Below are positions 43,016-52,240 of a stretch of DNA of 64,000 nt, in pieces. The stretch is from Photobacterium lutimaris (GTDB lineage Bacteria; Pseudomonadota; Gammaproteobacteria; Enterobacterales; Vibrionaceae), in NCBI RefSeq assembly GCF_003025555.1, contig NZ_PYMH01000015.1, positions 1-64,000 of the forward strand. The letters run 5' to 3'. The translations under genes were made by a program, and so were the position numbers. Position 1 is the stretch's first letter. Each line of letters begins with the position of its first letter. Under the pieces are notes generated by a model. That model searched no databases. It had not been told where the DNA came from and saw nothing but the letters and a program-made list of their open reading frames with translations.

Positions 43016-44392
43016 ATGGATGAAGCTGGTAGGAAAGTTTTCGTTCTAGACACCAATATTCTGCTTCATGAGCCCCTCGCAGTTTATTCCTTCAAAGAGC
43101 ATGACGTTGTTATTCCGATGACCGTGCTCGAAGAGCTCGATCGCATCAAGGACAGTAAGCGGGATGTGTCCCGTGATGCCCGTGTTGCCATCCGAGCCCT
43201 GGAAGATATCTTCCATGACGCGACCCCCGAGCAAATTGTCGAGGGGATCCCACTTGGCCCCGAAGGTGGCGGGCTTGGCAAAGTTTCTATTTTTGCCGAC
43301 TACGAAGTCACCGAAACGGTCCATGCCTTTGCTGATAAAGCAGGGGATAACCGTATATTAAATGGCGTGCTCTTTCTCCAGGCCCATTACGCACCACGCG
43401 AAGTGGTACTGATCACCAAAGACATCAATATGCGACTGCGTGCCAAAGGTGCCGGGGTATGTTTTGTCGATGACTACCGTACCGATCAGTTGATTGATGA
43501 CGTCAAGATGCTGACCAAGGGGTACCACCAGTTCAGTGGTAATTTCTGGGAGCGGGTCGGGGAGTGTCATTCAGAGAGTAAGGGGCGTTCGACGGTGCAT
43601 ACCTTGCCGTCAGAGTTGTTTGAAGCACCATTTATCAACCAATACTTAATTGATGAGGACAGTGATTTTGCTGGTCGGGTCCAGTCTGTCGACGGGGAAA
43701 ACCTGATCTTGAAAGATATTGGCCACGAGCGCTTGCTTAGCCGACAGGCGTGGGGGATCCACCCGAAAAACATCTACCAGGGAATGGCATTTGATGCCTT
43801 GATGGATCCGAAAATTGACTTGGTGATCCTAACCGGCCCAGCCGGGTGTGGTAAGACCATCTTGGCCATGGCTGCGGCGTTGGAGCAGGTGATTGAAAAA
43901 GGGATGTACGACAAAATCATCGTGACCCGCAACACCCCTGAAATTGCCGAATCGATCGGCTTCCTGCCCGGGACCGAGGAAGAGAAAATGATGCCTTGGC
44001 TCGCCGCTGTCACTGATACTATGGAGGCGCTGCACAAAAACGATGTCTGTACCGACGGTTCAATGAAGTACATTTTCGACAAGGCCAATATTCAATTTAA
44101 ATCGATTAACTTTATGCGGGGACGCTCAATCCAGAATGCCTTTGTCCTGCTGGACGAGTGTCAGAATCTCACCGCCTCACAGATCAAAACCATCATCACC
44201 CGCTGTGGGGAAGGCACCAAATTGGTTTGTTCAGGTAACCTAGCTCAGATTGACTCCAGTTACCTTTCTCCTGTTACGTCGGGCTTGACCTATATTGTCG
44301 AGCGTTTCAAGAATTTCGAAGGCAGTGCCAACATCTATCTCAATGGCGTTGTCCGCAGCCGGTTGGCTGAGTTTGCCGAGGAGAACCTGTAG
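43016..44392 (+). CDS. PIN-PhoH fusion ATPase (PhoH2-type)
   Basis: A 458-residue protein joining an N-terminal PIN ribonuclease domain (residues 6-140; FVLDTNILLHEP, ELDRIKDS and an acidic late motif) to a C-terminal PhoH P-loop ATPase (Walker A LTGPAGCGKTILA at about residue 272, Walker B VLLDECQN). PhoH2 proteins of mycobacteria unwind and cut RNA; the same chemistry is inferred. An excellent AAGGAGG precedes the start. It stands alone, followed by a strong terminator. Confidence 0.93.
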   Translation: MDEAGRKVFVLDTNILLHEPLAVYSFKEHDVVIPMTVLEELDRIKDSKRDVSRDARVAIRALEDIFHDATPEQIVEGIPLGPEGGGLGKVSIFADYEVTETVHAFADKAGDNRILNGVLFLQAHYAPREVVLITKDINMRLRAKGAGVCFVDDYRTDQLIDDVKMLTKGYHQFSGNFWERVGECHSESKGRSTVHTLPSELFEAPFINQYLIDEDSDFAGRVQSVDGENLILKDIGHERLLSRQAWGIHPKNIYQGMAFDALMDPKIDLVILTGPAGCGKTILAMAAALEQVIEKGMYDKIIVTRNTPEIAESIGFLPGTEEEKMMPWLAAVTDTMEALHKNDVCTDGSMKYIFDKANIQFKSINFMRGRSIQNAFVLLDECQNLTASQIKTIITRCGEGTKLVCSGNLAQIDSSYLSPVTSGLTYIVERFKNFEGSANIYLNGVVRSRLAEFAEENL

Positions 44393-44424
44393 CGACTGCA
44401 GGTCCGGTCATTAACCCAATAGCA

Positions 44425-44450
44425 AAAGCGAGCCGTTTGGCTCGCTTTTT
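44425..44450. terminator. Terminator between phoH and thiQ
   Basis: AGCGAGCC / GGCTCGCT with a GTTT loop, A-run before and T-run after, so it can end both phoH (plus) and the thi operon (minus). Confidence 0.92.
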
Positions 44451-44478
44451 CATTTCTGGCCCTATGGTGCTTTGGGAT

Positions 44479-45198
44479 CTAATGACCAAGGTATTGCGTG
44501 AGGGCCGGATCGCTCGGTGCTACCAAGATATCTTGGCTCGGGCCAAACACTTTCACCTGCCCTTGATAGATAAAGGCGCACTTGTCGGCAATCTTCAGTG
44601 CATCTTCCGGGCTGTGAGTGACCATCAGTACCGTCGTGCCCTGCTCCCGCGCCAATTTCCTAACGAGTTCGAGCATTTCTTTGCGCAACGCCGGATCCAG
44701 TGCCGAGAAGGGCTCGTCGAGCAACAGCAGTGGACGCTGTCGGATCAGACAGCGTGCCAGTGCGACCCGTTGCCGCTGGCCGCCGGACAATTGTTCTGGC
44801 AAGCGGTTAAGGTAGTCTTGTAACCCGACTTTTGCGGCGGCTACCACCACTTGCTCTTTTTGCTTATTGCTCAGCGTGAGCGCAGGGTTCAAACCGAGGC
44901 CGATATTTTCATAGACGCTCAGGTGAGGAAATAAATTGTGTTCTTGGAACAAGATCGAAAGTGGGCGCTTGGCCGGATGCAATTGGTTGATAGGGTGACC
45001 ATTGACCGTGAGCGTCCCGCTATCAGGGGCAAGAAAGCCGGCCACCATGGCGAGCAATGTACTTTTTCCTGCGCCACTAGGGCCCAAGAGGGCAACAATA
45101 TCACCGGCTTCCACCCTGAGGTCGAAACAGAGTTGGGTGGATTGGCCTGGTTGCTTGGGGTGGTGAAAGCAATGTTGTAAGCGCTGCAAAGTTAACAT
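44479..45198 (-). CDS. thiQ: Thiamine ABC transporter ATP-binding protein ThiQ
   Basis: A 239-residue ATPase of the thiamine/TPP importer. Walker A GPSGAGKST is at about residues 38-46; the Q-loop FQEHNLFPHLSV, signature LSGGQRQR, Walker B LLLLDEPFSALD and switch VTHSPEDA are intact. It overlaps thiP by seven bases at its start. The neighbours and riboswitch fix the substrate. Confidence 0.96.
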   Translation of the reverse strand: MLTLQRLQHCFHHPKQPGQSTQLCFDLRVEAGDIVALLGPSGAGKSTLLAMVAGFLAPDSGTLTVNGHPINQLHPAKRPLSILFQEHNLFPHLSVYENIGLGLNPALTLSNKQKEQVVVAAAKVGLQDYLNRLPEQLSGGQRQRVALARCLIRQRPLLLLDEPFSALDPALRKEMLELVRKLAREQGTTVLMVTHSPEDALKIADKCAFIYQGQVKVFGPSQDILVAPSDPALTQYLGH

Positions 45199-46787
45199 GA
45201 TGGAGTCCGGATGATCAGTTTTTCTACCAAGGAGAAGAGACCAAGGCTAAGGGTTAGCAGGATCAATGCTGCCACGGCGGCCGCATCCATTTGATAACTG
45301 CCGAGTAGCTGGAATAGATAGAGCGGCAGGGTTTGGAAGTCCTGGCTACCAAATAGGGCAATGGCGCCCAAATCGCCAAGAGATAATACAAACCCAATAG
45401 CCAATGATTGGGCGAACGGCTTTTTCAAGGCCCGCCACTCCACCAGTCTTAGCCGTGATAGTCCACTCATGCCCAAGCTTTGGCACAGTGGTTCATATTG
45501 CTGGGCAACATGGAGCATTGGCTGGCTGAGGGTTTTGAGCACATACGGCAGCGCCATCAGGGCATTGACGGCAATGACCACCCAAAAGGCCGCAGCAAAA
45601 GCATCGGTGAACTGACGCAGTAACAAGAATATTCCAGTACTTAATACCAGTCCCGGTGTGACCAAGATAATGGTGCCGATCAGATCCAAACCATCGGCTT
45701 GCCAGCGGCGGTGAGTGAGTCGCCACTGCCGGCTGGTGAGAAGAATGGCCGTCCCCCCAACCAGTGCCAGCACACTGGCAATACTGGCGATTTGCAGTGA
45801 GTGTCGAATCGCCTGCCAGAGTCCCGGACTGCGCAGGGTGTCGAGGGTTTGGCTATTCAGCCCGGCCACGGCAACGGACAACAGCGGGGGGAAAACCAAC
45901 AGCAGGGCGAGGCCGATCCAGCATCCATCCCAGCAGCGGCTGGCTAGGCTGTCGAATTGACTCTGGCGTGGGTTGGTGACGGATTGGCTGGATGTTGCCA
46001 GTGGCTTGGCAAAGCGCTGGCTCAGCAATACCAAACTGCAGCACAGCAGCATTTGCCACAGGGCCAGAATGGCGCCACCAGCCAAATCAAAGTCGTAGCG
46101 CAGGGCTTGGTAAATGGCCAGTTCAATAGTGGTGGCCCTGGGGCCGCCACCCAGCGCCATAATGACGGCAAAACTGGTAAAGCACAGCATGAACACCAGG
46201 CCGATGGCATGGGGCAGTTGCTGGCGCAGTCTCGGCCAGGCGACAAAGCGGAAGGCCTGCCAGCTGGACATGCCGAGGTGGGTGGCCAGTTGGTGTTGCT
46301 CAAACGGGATCCCCTCCAGACTTTGAACGAACAGCCGGGTCGCCAGTGGCAGATTGAGAAAAACATGTGCCAGCAAGATCCCCTGCAGGCCGTAGAGCGA
46401 GAAGCTGCCCTGCCACCCTTGCAGGGCCAAGATATTAGCCAGCAACCCATTGTTGCCGTAAATCGCCAACAGGCCGAATACTGCGACCAGTACCGGCAGG
46501 ACCAAGGTCATGGCAAAGATCCGCATCAGTAGGGCTTTGCCGGGGAATTGGCGGCGTGACAGGGCATAGGCGACGGGGATGGCCGGCACAATACTGAGCA
46601 GTGTCGAGAGCAGGGCCTGGGTAAAGGAGAAAGCGGTAATATGCCGCAGGTACGGGTCATGCCATAGCGAGGCGATATCGAGCATGCTGGCCTCGTTGAT
46701 CAAGGCGCCAAGGGCCCCGGCCACGAGCAAGAGAATAAGCCCGGCAGTCATGAGGCCGGGCATCAGTTGGGCGGTACGTGTGTTCAA
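45192..46787 (-). CDS. thiP: Thiamine ABC transporter permease ThiP
   Basis: A 531-residue double permease with about twelve membrane segments in two homologous halves, each with an EAA-type loop (first at HLGMSSWQAFRFVAWPRLR, about residues 190-208; second at SLGMSGLSRLRLVEWRALK, about 427-445). It moves thiamine and its phosphates across the inner membrane with ThiQ. Thirteen bases follow the thiB stop. Confidence 0.95.
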   Translation of the reverse strand: MNTRTAQLMPGLMTAGLILLLVAGALGALINEASMLDIASLWHDPYLRHITAFSFTQALLSTLLSIVPAIPVAYALSRRQFPGKALLMRIFAMTLVLPVLVAVFGLLAIYGNNGLLANILALQGWQGSFSLYGLQGILLAHVFLNLPLATRLFVQSLEGIPFEQHQLATHLGMSSWQAFRFVAWPRLRQQLPHAIGLVFMLCFTSFAVIMALGGGPRATTIELAIYQALRYDFDLAGGAILALWQMLLCCSLVLLSQRFAKPLATSSQSVTNPRQSQFDSLASRCWDGCWIGLALLLVFPPLLSVAVAGLNSQTLDTLRSPGLWQAIRHSLQIASIASVLALVGGTAILLTSRQWRLTHRRWQADGLDLIGTIILVTPGLVLSTGIFLLLRQFTDAFAAAFWVVIAVNALMALPYVLKTLSQPMLHVAQQYEPLCQSLGMSGLSRLRLVEWRALKKPFAQSLAIGFVLSLGDLGAIALFGSQDFQTLPLYLFQLLGSYQMDAAAVAALILLTLSLGLFSLVEKLIIRTPSC

Positions 46788-46800
46788 AAGTGAGTGCCTG

Positions 46801-47781
46801 CTACTTGGTCAGAGCTTGTTGCCACTCACGTACCCAGCTCCTGCGCTGTTTCGCAACATCGTGGGCGGCAAACTCCAACGCCTTGGCGGGTAGGGTTAGC
46901 ACTTTGAATTCGGCTGGCTGCACGACATCCGTCACCGGGTACATCCAGTTGCCCGTCGGGATCACGGATTGGAATTCTGGGGTCAGGATAAAGGCCAGGA
47001 ATTGGTCGGCCAGCGCTTGGTTGGGGCTGCTTTTTAGTTTGGCGGCAACCTCCACCTGCATGTAATGCCCCTCGCTGAAATCGGCCGCTTTGTATTTATC
47101 ATCCAGCTCGGCAATCAGGTGATAGGCTGGGGAGGTGGTGTAAGAGAGCACCATGTCGGACTCACCCTTGAGGAACATGCTATAGGCTTCAGACCAGCCT
47201 TTGGTGACCGTGACTGTTTTCTGTGCCAGTTGCTGCCAAGCATCTGAGGCTTTATCGCCATAAACCGATTTCATCCACAGCATCAGGCCCTGGCCCGGTG
47301 TCGAGGTACGCGGATCCTGATAGATGATGGTCAAATCATCACGGTTGACCAACTCATCCAAACTCTTGGGTGGATTCGCCAGTTTGGTGCTGTCGTAGAC
47401 AAAGGCGAAGTAGCCGTAATCGAAGGGGACAAAGGTGGTGTCGTTCCATCCGTTTGGCAGAGTTAACGTGCTGGTATCAACCTGATGCTCAGCCAGTAAT
47501 CCGGTCTTTTTAGCTTCGGCGATTAGGTTGTTATCAAGGCCAAGCAACACATCGGCCTTGGTGCGCTGGCCTTCAAGGCGAACGCGGTTGAGGATGGACA
47601 CACCATCATCCAGTGCGACAAATTCCAAATTACATTCGCACTGCGCCTCAAACGCTTTTTCGATCGCCGGCCCCGGCCCCCAGTCTGAGGCAAATGAGCT
47701 GTAGGTGTAAACCGTCAGGGTATTGTCCGTGGCCAATGCCGGAGCAGCAGCCAAGGTTAGAAGAGGGAGTAATTTTTTCAC
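46801..47781 (-). CDS. thiB: Thiamine-binding periplasmic protein ThiB (TbpA)
   Basis: A 326-residue receptor. The signal peptide is VKKLLPLLTLAAAPALA, cleaved before TDN. The family pattern LTVYTYSSFASDWGPGP, VLLGLDNNLIAEA and FDYGYFAFVYD is present. The start is GTG at 47781, six bases after AGGAG; a longer frame back to a TTG would run into the riboswitch. First gene of the operon and directly under TPP control. Confidence 0.95.
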   Translation of the reverse strand: MKKLLPLLTLAAAPALATDNTLTVYTYSSFASDWGPGPAIEKAFEAQCECNLEFVALDDGVSILNRVRLEGQRTKADVLLGLDNNLIAEAKKTGLLAEHQVDTSTLTLPNGWNDTTFVPFDYGYFAFVYDSTKLANPPKSLDELVNRDDLTIIYQDPRTSTPGQGLMLWMKSVYGDKASDAWQQLAQKTVTVTKGWSEAYSMFLKGESDMVLSYTTSPAYHLIAELDDKYKAADFSEGHYMQVEVAAKLKSSPNQALADQFLAFILTPEFQSVIPTGNWMYPVTDVVQPAEFKVLTLPAKALEFAAHDVAKQRRSWVREWQQALTK

Positions 47782-47796
47782 TATGCGCTCCTGATG

Positions 47797-47815
47797 CTCT
47801 TGCGTCCGGCAAGAG
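47797..47815 (-). promoter_or_regulatory. Hairpin next to the thiB ribosome site
   Basis: CTCTTGC / GCAAGAG with a five-base loop ends four bases before the thiB AGGAG. A second hairpin, GGCTGGC / GCCAGCC, lies at 47854-47872. These are likely parts of the expression platform of the upstream riboswitch. Confidence 0.5.
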
Positions 47816-47907
47816 GAATAATAATCGTATGAGCGGCACAGGGTTGAGCATAAGGCTGGCATCATGCCAGCCCCGCGGGATAACAAGGCATACCGTATCG
47901 AACTCAA

Positions 47908-48000
47908 TTCCTACGCCAGCATTAACTGGATCAGGTTCAGTGGGTTTTGCCTTGGCAATCTCAGCGGCTTGCAGTATGACTAAGACAAGCGGCGCTCCCC
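47908..48000 (-). promoter_or_regulatory. TPP riboswitch (THI element) of thiBPQ
   Basis: Read on the minus strand, the element starts GGGGAGCGCCGC, has the CTGAGATTG core, ACCC, TGAACCTGATCC and the closing GCTGGCGTAGGAA, which are the conserved blocks of the TPP aptamer. No T-run terminator follows, so control is probably at translation or by RNA decay. Thiamine pyrophosphate should lower thiBPQ expression. Confidence 0.96.
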
Positions 48001-48119
48001 AATGAGAACGCCTGTTATTGTAATGTGCTGGGGTACGGGTTGCCAGCAGGAACGTTCTTTTATGCCCAAATCATGTAATAAGATTTGGAGGGAGTGTCGG
48101 GCCCAGAGAGAAGCTCTAA
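48001..48119. other. Promoter space upstream of the TPP riboswitch
   Basis: This 119-base gap between the DUF547 gene and the riboswitch must hold the thi promoter. With the leader it makes up a 338-base stretch without coding sequence. I could not pick a convincing -35/-10 pair. Confidence 0.4.
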
Positions 48120-48902
48120 CTATTTGGCATCATTGAGCGACCAGTTGTAATCATAACGGATCTTATCCAGGGTGATCGGCGGCCCTTGCCGGTATTGGTT
48201 AATGTGTTTTTGGAGCTGGGATTGGCTGCCAAAGTCACTGCCATACCAATCATAAATCGAAGATATTTTGGTGTTGCCGCTTTGCGGGTTAACCCCTTTG
48301 CGGCTATTGATAAAGCGTGCGGCTGATTTCTCCAGCAGGCGTTCGCTGTTGCTGGCGGTGAATGCTTCCGGCTGGAGGTCCGGGCAGCCCAGGCTGGCGC
48401 AATTGACCACATAGTGGATACGCGGGTCACGCCAGATCGGGCGCAATATACGGTGCTCGATATCATTGAGGGAGAGGGTTTTGCCATTGATGGTCAGCAC
48501 TTGCTGATCCCATGGCCCAAAGCTAAAAAAACCGCCTAGCTTGGTGATGGAGGAAACGGGGTAGTTGTCGAGGATCAGCTTGACCGTTTGGGCGTTGTAG
48601 AGGTTTACCCAATAGGCAAATTGTTCGTTGCGATTTAATTGGTGTGGGTCGAGTTTGGTGAGATCGCGCAGGTAGCGATCCAGTTCATACTTGTCGCTGT
48701 CAGTTACCCGGCCATAGCGAAACAAGGTTTGGCTAGGCTGGACGACAAGGTATTTATCGAGCAGGCGCTGCCAGCGGCCGTGATCAACCGTTTGTGAGTT
48801 GGTGGTGGCGTATTGCTGCCAGTAGGGCCAAAGATTGGCCTTGGGTGCAGAAATGGCACTGGCCGATAGCAAGAGAAATAGCAGACTGACAATAAAACGC
48901 AT
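48120..48902 (-). CDS. DUF547 secreted protein
   Basis: A 260-residue exported protein with a signal peptide ending ISA-PKA. The DUF547 core has NRNEQFAYWVNLYNAQTVKLI at about residues 93-113, LSLNDIEHRILRP at about 145-157, and HYVVNCASLGCPDL with two conserved cysteines. The fold has been compared with papain-like enzymes because of its Cys and His, but no activity is shown. It stands alone between leuD and the thi operon on the minus strand. Confidence 0.9.
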   Translation of the reverse strand: MRFIVSLLFLLLSASAISAPKANLWPYWQQYATTNSQTVDHGRWQRLLDKYLVVQPSQTLFRYGRVTDSDKYELDRYLRDLTKLDPHQLNRNEQFAYWVNLYNAQTVKLILDNYPVSSITKLGGFFSFGPWDQQVLTINGKTLSLNDIEHRILRPIWRDPRIHYVVNCASLGCPDLQPEAFTASNSERLLEKSAARFINSRKGVNPQSGNTKISSIYDWYGSDFGSQSQLQKHINQYRQGPPITLDKIRYDYNWSLNDAK

Positions 48903-49009
48903 AGGGGATCCTCAGTGAAGCATCACGGTCTAAAGTGGTAACAAGATACTTGGGTATCATTAGCTTAGACGACCCGATAGGGAATGATTTTATTGCAAAA
49001 AAGACAAAA

Positions 49010-49047
49010 TAAAACGCCCCTAGCACAGGCTTGGGGCGTCATTTTTT
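49010..49047 (-). terminator. Terminator of the leu operon
   Basis: ACGCCCC (49014-49020) pairs with GGGGCGT (49033-49039), and the inner bases can extend the stem. The minus-strand product ends in a T-rich TTTATTTTG. Confidence 0.85.
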
Positions 49048-49073
49048 ACCGTTGCCAGTAAAGGTTAGCTCGG

Positions 49074-49676
49074 CTAAGCGAGGAACGCTGGGATATTGCG
49101 CTCATACTCGGCAATCTTGTCCTCATGCTGCAAGGTCAGGCCGATATTATCCAGACCGTTTAGCAGGCAGTGGCGGCGGAACTCATCGATTTCAAAGCCG
49201 TACTGTTTACCGTTCGCCGTTACCCGCATTGCGTCCAGATCAACGGTGATCTCAGCGCCTTCATTCGCTTCGACATACAGGAAGATCTCATCGACTTCCT
49301 GCTCGGTCAGGCGAACTGGCACCATCTGGTTGTTGATCGAGTTGCCGTAGAAGATGTCGGCAAAGCTAGGCGCAATCATGACCTGGATACCGTAATCGGC
49401 TAATGCCCATGGCGCATGCTCGCGCGAAGAACCACAGCCGAAGTTTTCTCGGGCCAGCAAGATGCTTGCGCCTTGGTAGCGCGGGGCATTCATGATGAAC
49501 TCTGGGTTTGGCTGCTCGCCAGCGTCGTCCAAGAAGCGCCAGTCATGGAACAGGTGCTTGCCGAAACCGGTACGGGTGACCTTCTGCAAAAACTGCTTCG
49601 GGATAATGGCATCGGTATCGACGTTGGCCGCATCCAATGGAACGACCAATCCGGTATGTTGTTTAAATCCTGTCAT
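49074..49676 (-). CDS. leuD: 3-isopropylmalate dehydratase small subunit
   Basis: A 200-residue subunit of isopropylmalate isomerase, which converts 2- to 3-isopropylmalate with LeuC. The family motif LARENFGCGSSREHAPWAL is at about residues 73-91, and VPLDAANVDTDAIIPKQF at the start. Last gene of leuABCD, 16 bases after leuC. Confidence 0.98.
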   Translation of the reverse strand: MTGFKQHTGLVVPLDAANVDTDAIIPKQFLQKVTRTGFGKHLFHDWRFLDDAGEQPNPEFIMNAPRYQGASILLARENFGCGSSREHAPWALADYGIQVMIAPSFADIFYGNSINNQMVPVRLTEQEVDEIFLYVEANEGAEITVDLDAMRVTANGKQYGFEIDEFRRHCLLNGLDNIGLTLQHEDKIAEYERNIPAFLA

Positions 49677-49692
49677 TGTTTCGTTCCTTCTC

Positions 49693-51126
49693 TTAAGCCG
49701 TCACTGCAACGTTGTCTAGTTCGCGGATATCAACAAAGTGGCCCGCACAAGCCGCTGCCGCTGCCATCGCAGGGCTGACTAGGTGGGTGCGACCGTCGCG
49801 ACCTTGGCGGCCTTCGAAGTTACGGTTACTGGTTGATGCACAGCGCTCGCCAGGGCCAAGACGATCGTTATTCATCGCCAGACACATTGAACACCCTGGT
49901 AGGCGCCATTCGAAACCGGCTTCGATGAAAATCTTATCCAGTCCTTCTTTTTCAGCTTGGGCTTTCACTTGCTCCGATCCTGGAACAACCAGCGCCTGCA
50001 CGTTTGATGCAACCTTGCGGCCTTTGGCAATCGCTGCTGCTGCACGCATATCTTCGATACGTGAGTTGGTACAAGAGCCGATAAAGACTTTATCGATAGC
50101 AAAGTCAGACAGTTTCTTGCCAGCTTCCAATCCCATGTAAGCCAGTGCTTTTTCTGCAGATGCCTGCTCAACCGGATCGACAAAGTCAGCGGGTGTTGGG
50201 ATGGGCTGGTCAACGGCAATGACTTGACCCGGATTGGTGCCCCAGGTGACCTGCGGCTTGATGTCTTTGGCATCTAGGGTCACAACCGCATCGAACTGGG
50301 CATCGTCATCGGTTTTCAGCGTCTCCCAGTACTCGATAGCGGCTTCAAGATCGCCACCAACGGGTGAGAATTTACGATCTTTGATGTAGTCAAACGTCGT
50401 TTGGTCAGGGGCGATAAGGCCAGCTTTCGCACCCATTTCAATTGCCATGTTGCAGACCGTCATGCGGCCTTCCATGGTGAGATCGGTGATAGCTTCACCG
50501 CAGAACTCGACTACGTGACCAGTACCGCCTGCAGCGGTGGTCTTGCCGATGATTGCCAGCACAATATCTTTAGCGGTAATCCCTTCTGCAACCTTGCCTT
50601 TGACTTCGATTTTCATCGTCTTGGCTCGGGCCTGTTTCAGGGTTTGGGTTGCCAGGACATGCTCGACTTCCGAGGTGCCGATACCGAATGCCAGCGAGCC
50701 GAACGCACCGTGGGTGGCGGTGTGTGAATCACCACACACGATCGTCATGCCTGGTAGGGTGATCCCCAGCTCCGGGCCCATGACATGAACGATACCTTGG
50801 TATTTGTGGTTTAGATCGTAAAGGGTGACACCGAACTCTTCACAATTTTTGGCCAGTGTCTCCATCTGGATGCGGGCCATTTCGCCCGAGGCATTGATAT
50901 CCTTGGTCTGGGTCGAGACATTGTGATCCATGGTGGCGAAGGTTTTGCCGACCTGGCGTACCTTACGGCCTTTTTCACGCAGGCCGTCAAAGGCCTGCGG
51001 TGAAGTCACTTCATGTACCAGATGGCGGTCGATGTACAGGATCGGGTTTTCGCCTTGGGCGGCAACCGCAACATGGGCATCATAGATTTTTTCGTATAGC
51101 GTCTGAGGCGCTTTAGTATTAGACAT
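49693..51126 (-). CDS. leuC: 3-isopropylmalate dehydratase large subunit
   Basis: A 477-residue aconitase-type protein carrying a [4Fe-4S] cluster. Ligand cysteines are visible in VFIGSCTNSR and LPGCSMC; the substrate loop is VCGDSHTATHGAFG. The C-terminal SNRNFEGRQGRDGRTHLVSPAMAAAA is typical of the family. Second partner of LeuD. Confidence 0.98.
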   Translation of the reverse strand: MSNTKAPQTLYEKIYDAHVAVAAQGENPILYIDRHLVHEVTSPQAFDGLREKGRKVRQVGKTFATMDHNVSTQTKDINASGEMARIQMETLAKNCEEFGVTLYDLNHKYQGIVHVMGPELGITLPGMTIVCGDSHTATHGAFGSLAFGIGTSEVEHVLATQTLKQARAKTMKIEVKGKVAEGITAKDIVLAIIGKTTAAGGTGHVVEFCGEAITDLTMEGRMTVCNMAIEMGAKAGLIAPDQTTFDYIKDRKFSPVGGDLEAAIEYWETLKTDDDAQFDAVVTLDAKDIKPQVTWGTNPGQVIAVDQPIPTPADFVDPVEQASAEKALAYMGLEAGKKLSDFAIDKVFIGSCTNSRIEDMRAAAAIAKGRKVASNVQALVVPGSEQVKAQAEKEGLDKIFIEAGFEWRLPGCSMCLAMNNDRLGPGERCASTSNRNFEGRQGRDGRTHLVSPAMAAAAACAGHFVDIRELDNVAVTA

Positions 51127-51149
51127 TGCTCATTTGCTCCTTGCTGCGA

Positions 51150-52238
51150 TTAGGCTTGGCGAACGTACTGGGCTATTTTGTCGCCCATTTCGCTGGTGCT
51201 CAGTGCTGCGCTGTTGCCCGCTAGGTCAGCGGTCAGCTCACCGGCTTCCAGCGCTTGCGACACGGCTTGCTCGATAGCGCGTGCTGCCGGCTCTTCACCG
51301 AGGCTGTAGCGCAGCATCAGGGCTGCAGATAGGATCTGTGCCACCGGGTTGGCAATGTTCTTGCCAGCGATATCTGGCGCTGAGCCACCTGCAGGCTCGT
51401 ACATGCCGAATTTGTCCTGGTTCAGGCTGGCTGATGGCAGCATGCCCATGGAGCCGGTGATCATCGCGCATTCGTCCGAGATGATGTCGCCGAAGATGTT
51501 CGAACACAGCATGACGTCGAACTGCGACGGATCTTTGATCAGCTGCATCGTCGCATTATCAATGTACATGTGGTTCAGCGTGACTTCTGGGTAGTCCTTC
51601 GCCACTTCTTCTACCACTTCACGCCACAGGATAGAGCTCTGCAGCACGTTGGCTTTATCGATGGAGTAAACGTTCTTGTTACGCAGCATGGCTGATTCGA
51701 AGGCAATACGGGCAATACGTTCGATTTCGTAACGGTGGTAAATCTCGGTATCGTACGCTTTCTCTTGCGGACCTTCACCTTCACGGCCTTTCGGCTGGCC
51801 GAAATAGATACCGCCAGTTAGCTCGCGTACCACCACGATGTCGAAGCCACGCTCGGAGATATCAGCACGTAATGGTGAAAATGCTTCTAGGCCACTGTGG
51901 ATCTGCGCCGGACGCAGGTTGCAGAACAGCTGGAAGTGCTTGCGCAATGGCAGCAATGCGCCGCGCTCAGGTTGATCGTTCGGTGGCAGGTGTTCCCATT
52001 TCGGGCCGCCTACCGAACCGAACAGGATCGCATCCGAGGCTTCACAGCCCTTCATTGTTTCTTCCGGAAGGGGACAGCCATGGTTGTCGATGGCAATACC
52101 ACCAACATCATACTCTTCGCATTCTAGGGTGAAACCGAATTTCTCTTGCACAGCGGCCAATACTTTGTGGGCCTGCTGCATAACTTCTGGGCCAATACCG
52201 TCACCCGGTAGAACGGCAATTTTATATGTACCTGCCAT
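51150..52238 (-). CDS. leuB: 3-isopropylmalate dehydrogenase
   Basis: A 362-residue NAD enzyme that oxidises and decarboxylates 3-isopropylmalate. PGDGIGPEVM is at residues 10-19, the substrate motif RELTGGIYFGQPKGR at about 138-152, and the metal-binding NIFGDIISDE at about 247-256, followed by the GSAPDIAGKNIANP nucleotide loop. Two bases separate it from leuA. Confidence 0.98.
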   Translation of the reverse strand: MAGTYKIAVLPGDGIGPEVMQQAHKVLAAVQEKFGFTLECEEYDVGGIAIDNHGCPLPEETMKGCEASDAILFGSVGGPKWEHLPPNDQPERGALLPLRKHFQLFCNLRPAQIHSGLEAFSPLRADISERGFDIVVVRELTGGIYFGQPKGREGEGPQEKAYDTEIYHRYEIERIARIAFESAMLRNKNVYSIDKANVLQSSILWREVVEEVAKDYPEVTLNHMYIDNATMQLIKDPSQFDVMLCSNIFGDIISDECAMITGSMGMLPSASLNQDKFGMYEPAGGSAPDIAGKNIANPVAQILSAALMLRYSLGEEPAARAIEQAVSQALEAGELTADLAGNSAALSTSEMGDKIAQYVRQA

Positions 52239-52240
52239 GG

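Noticed and set aside
47784..47907. Longer thiB reading from a TTG
   Set aside because: It would translate the expression platform up to the TPP aptamer, and the GTG at 47781 has AGGAG and begins a proper signal peptide.
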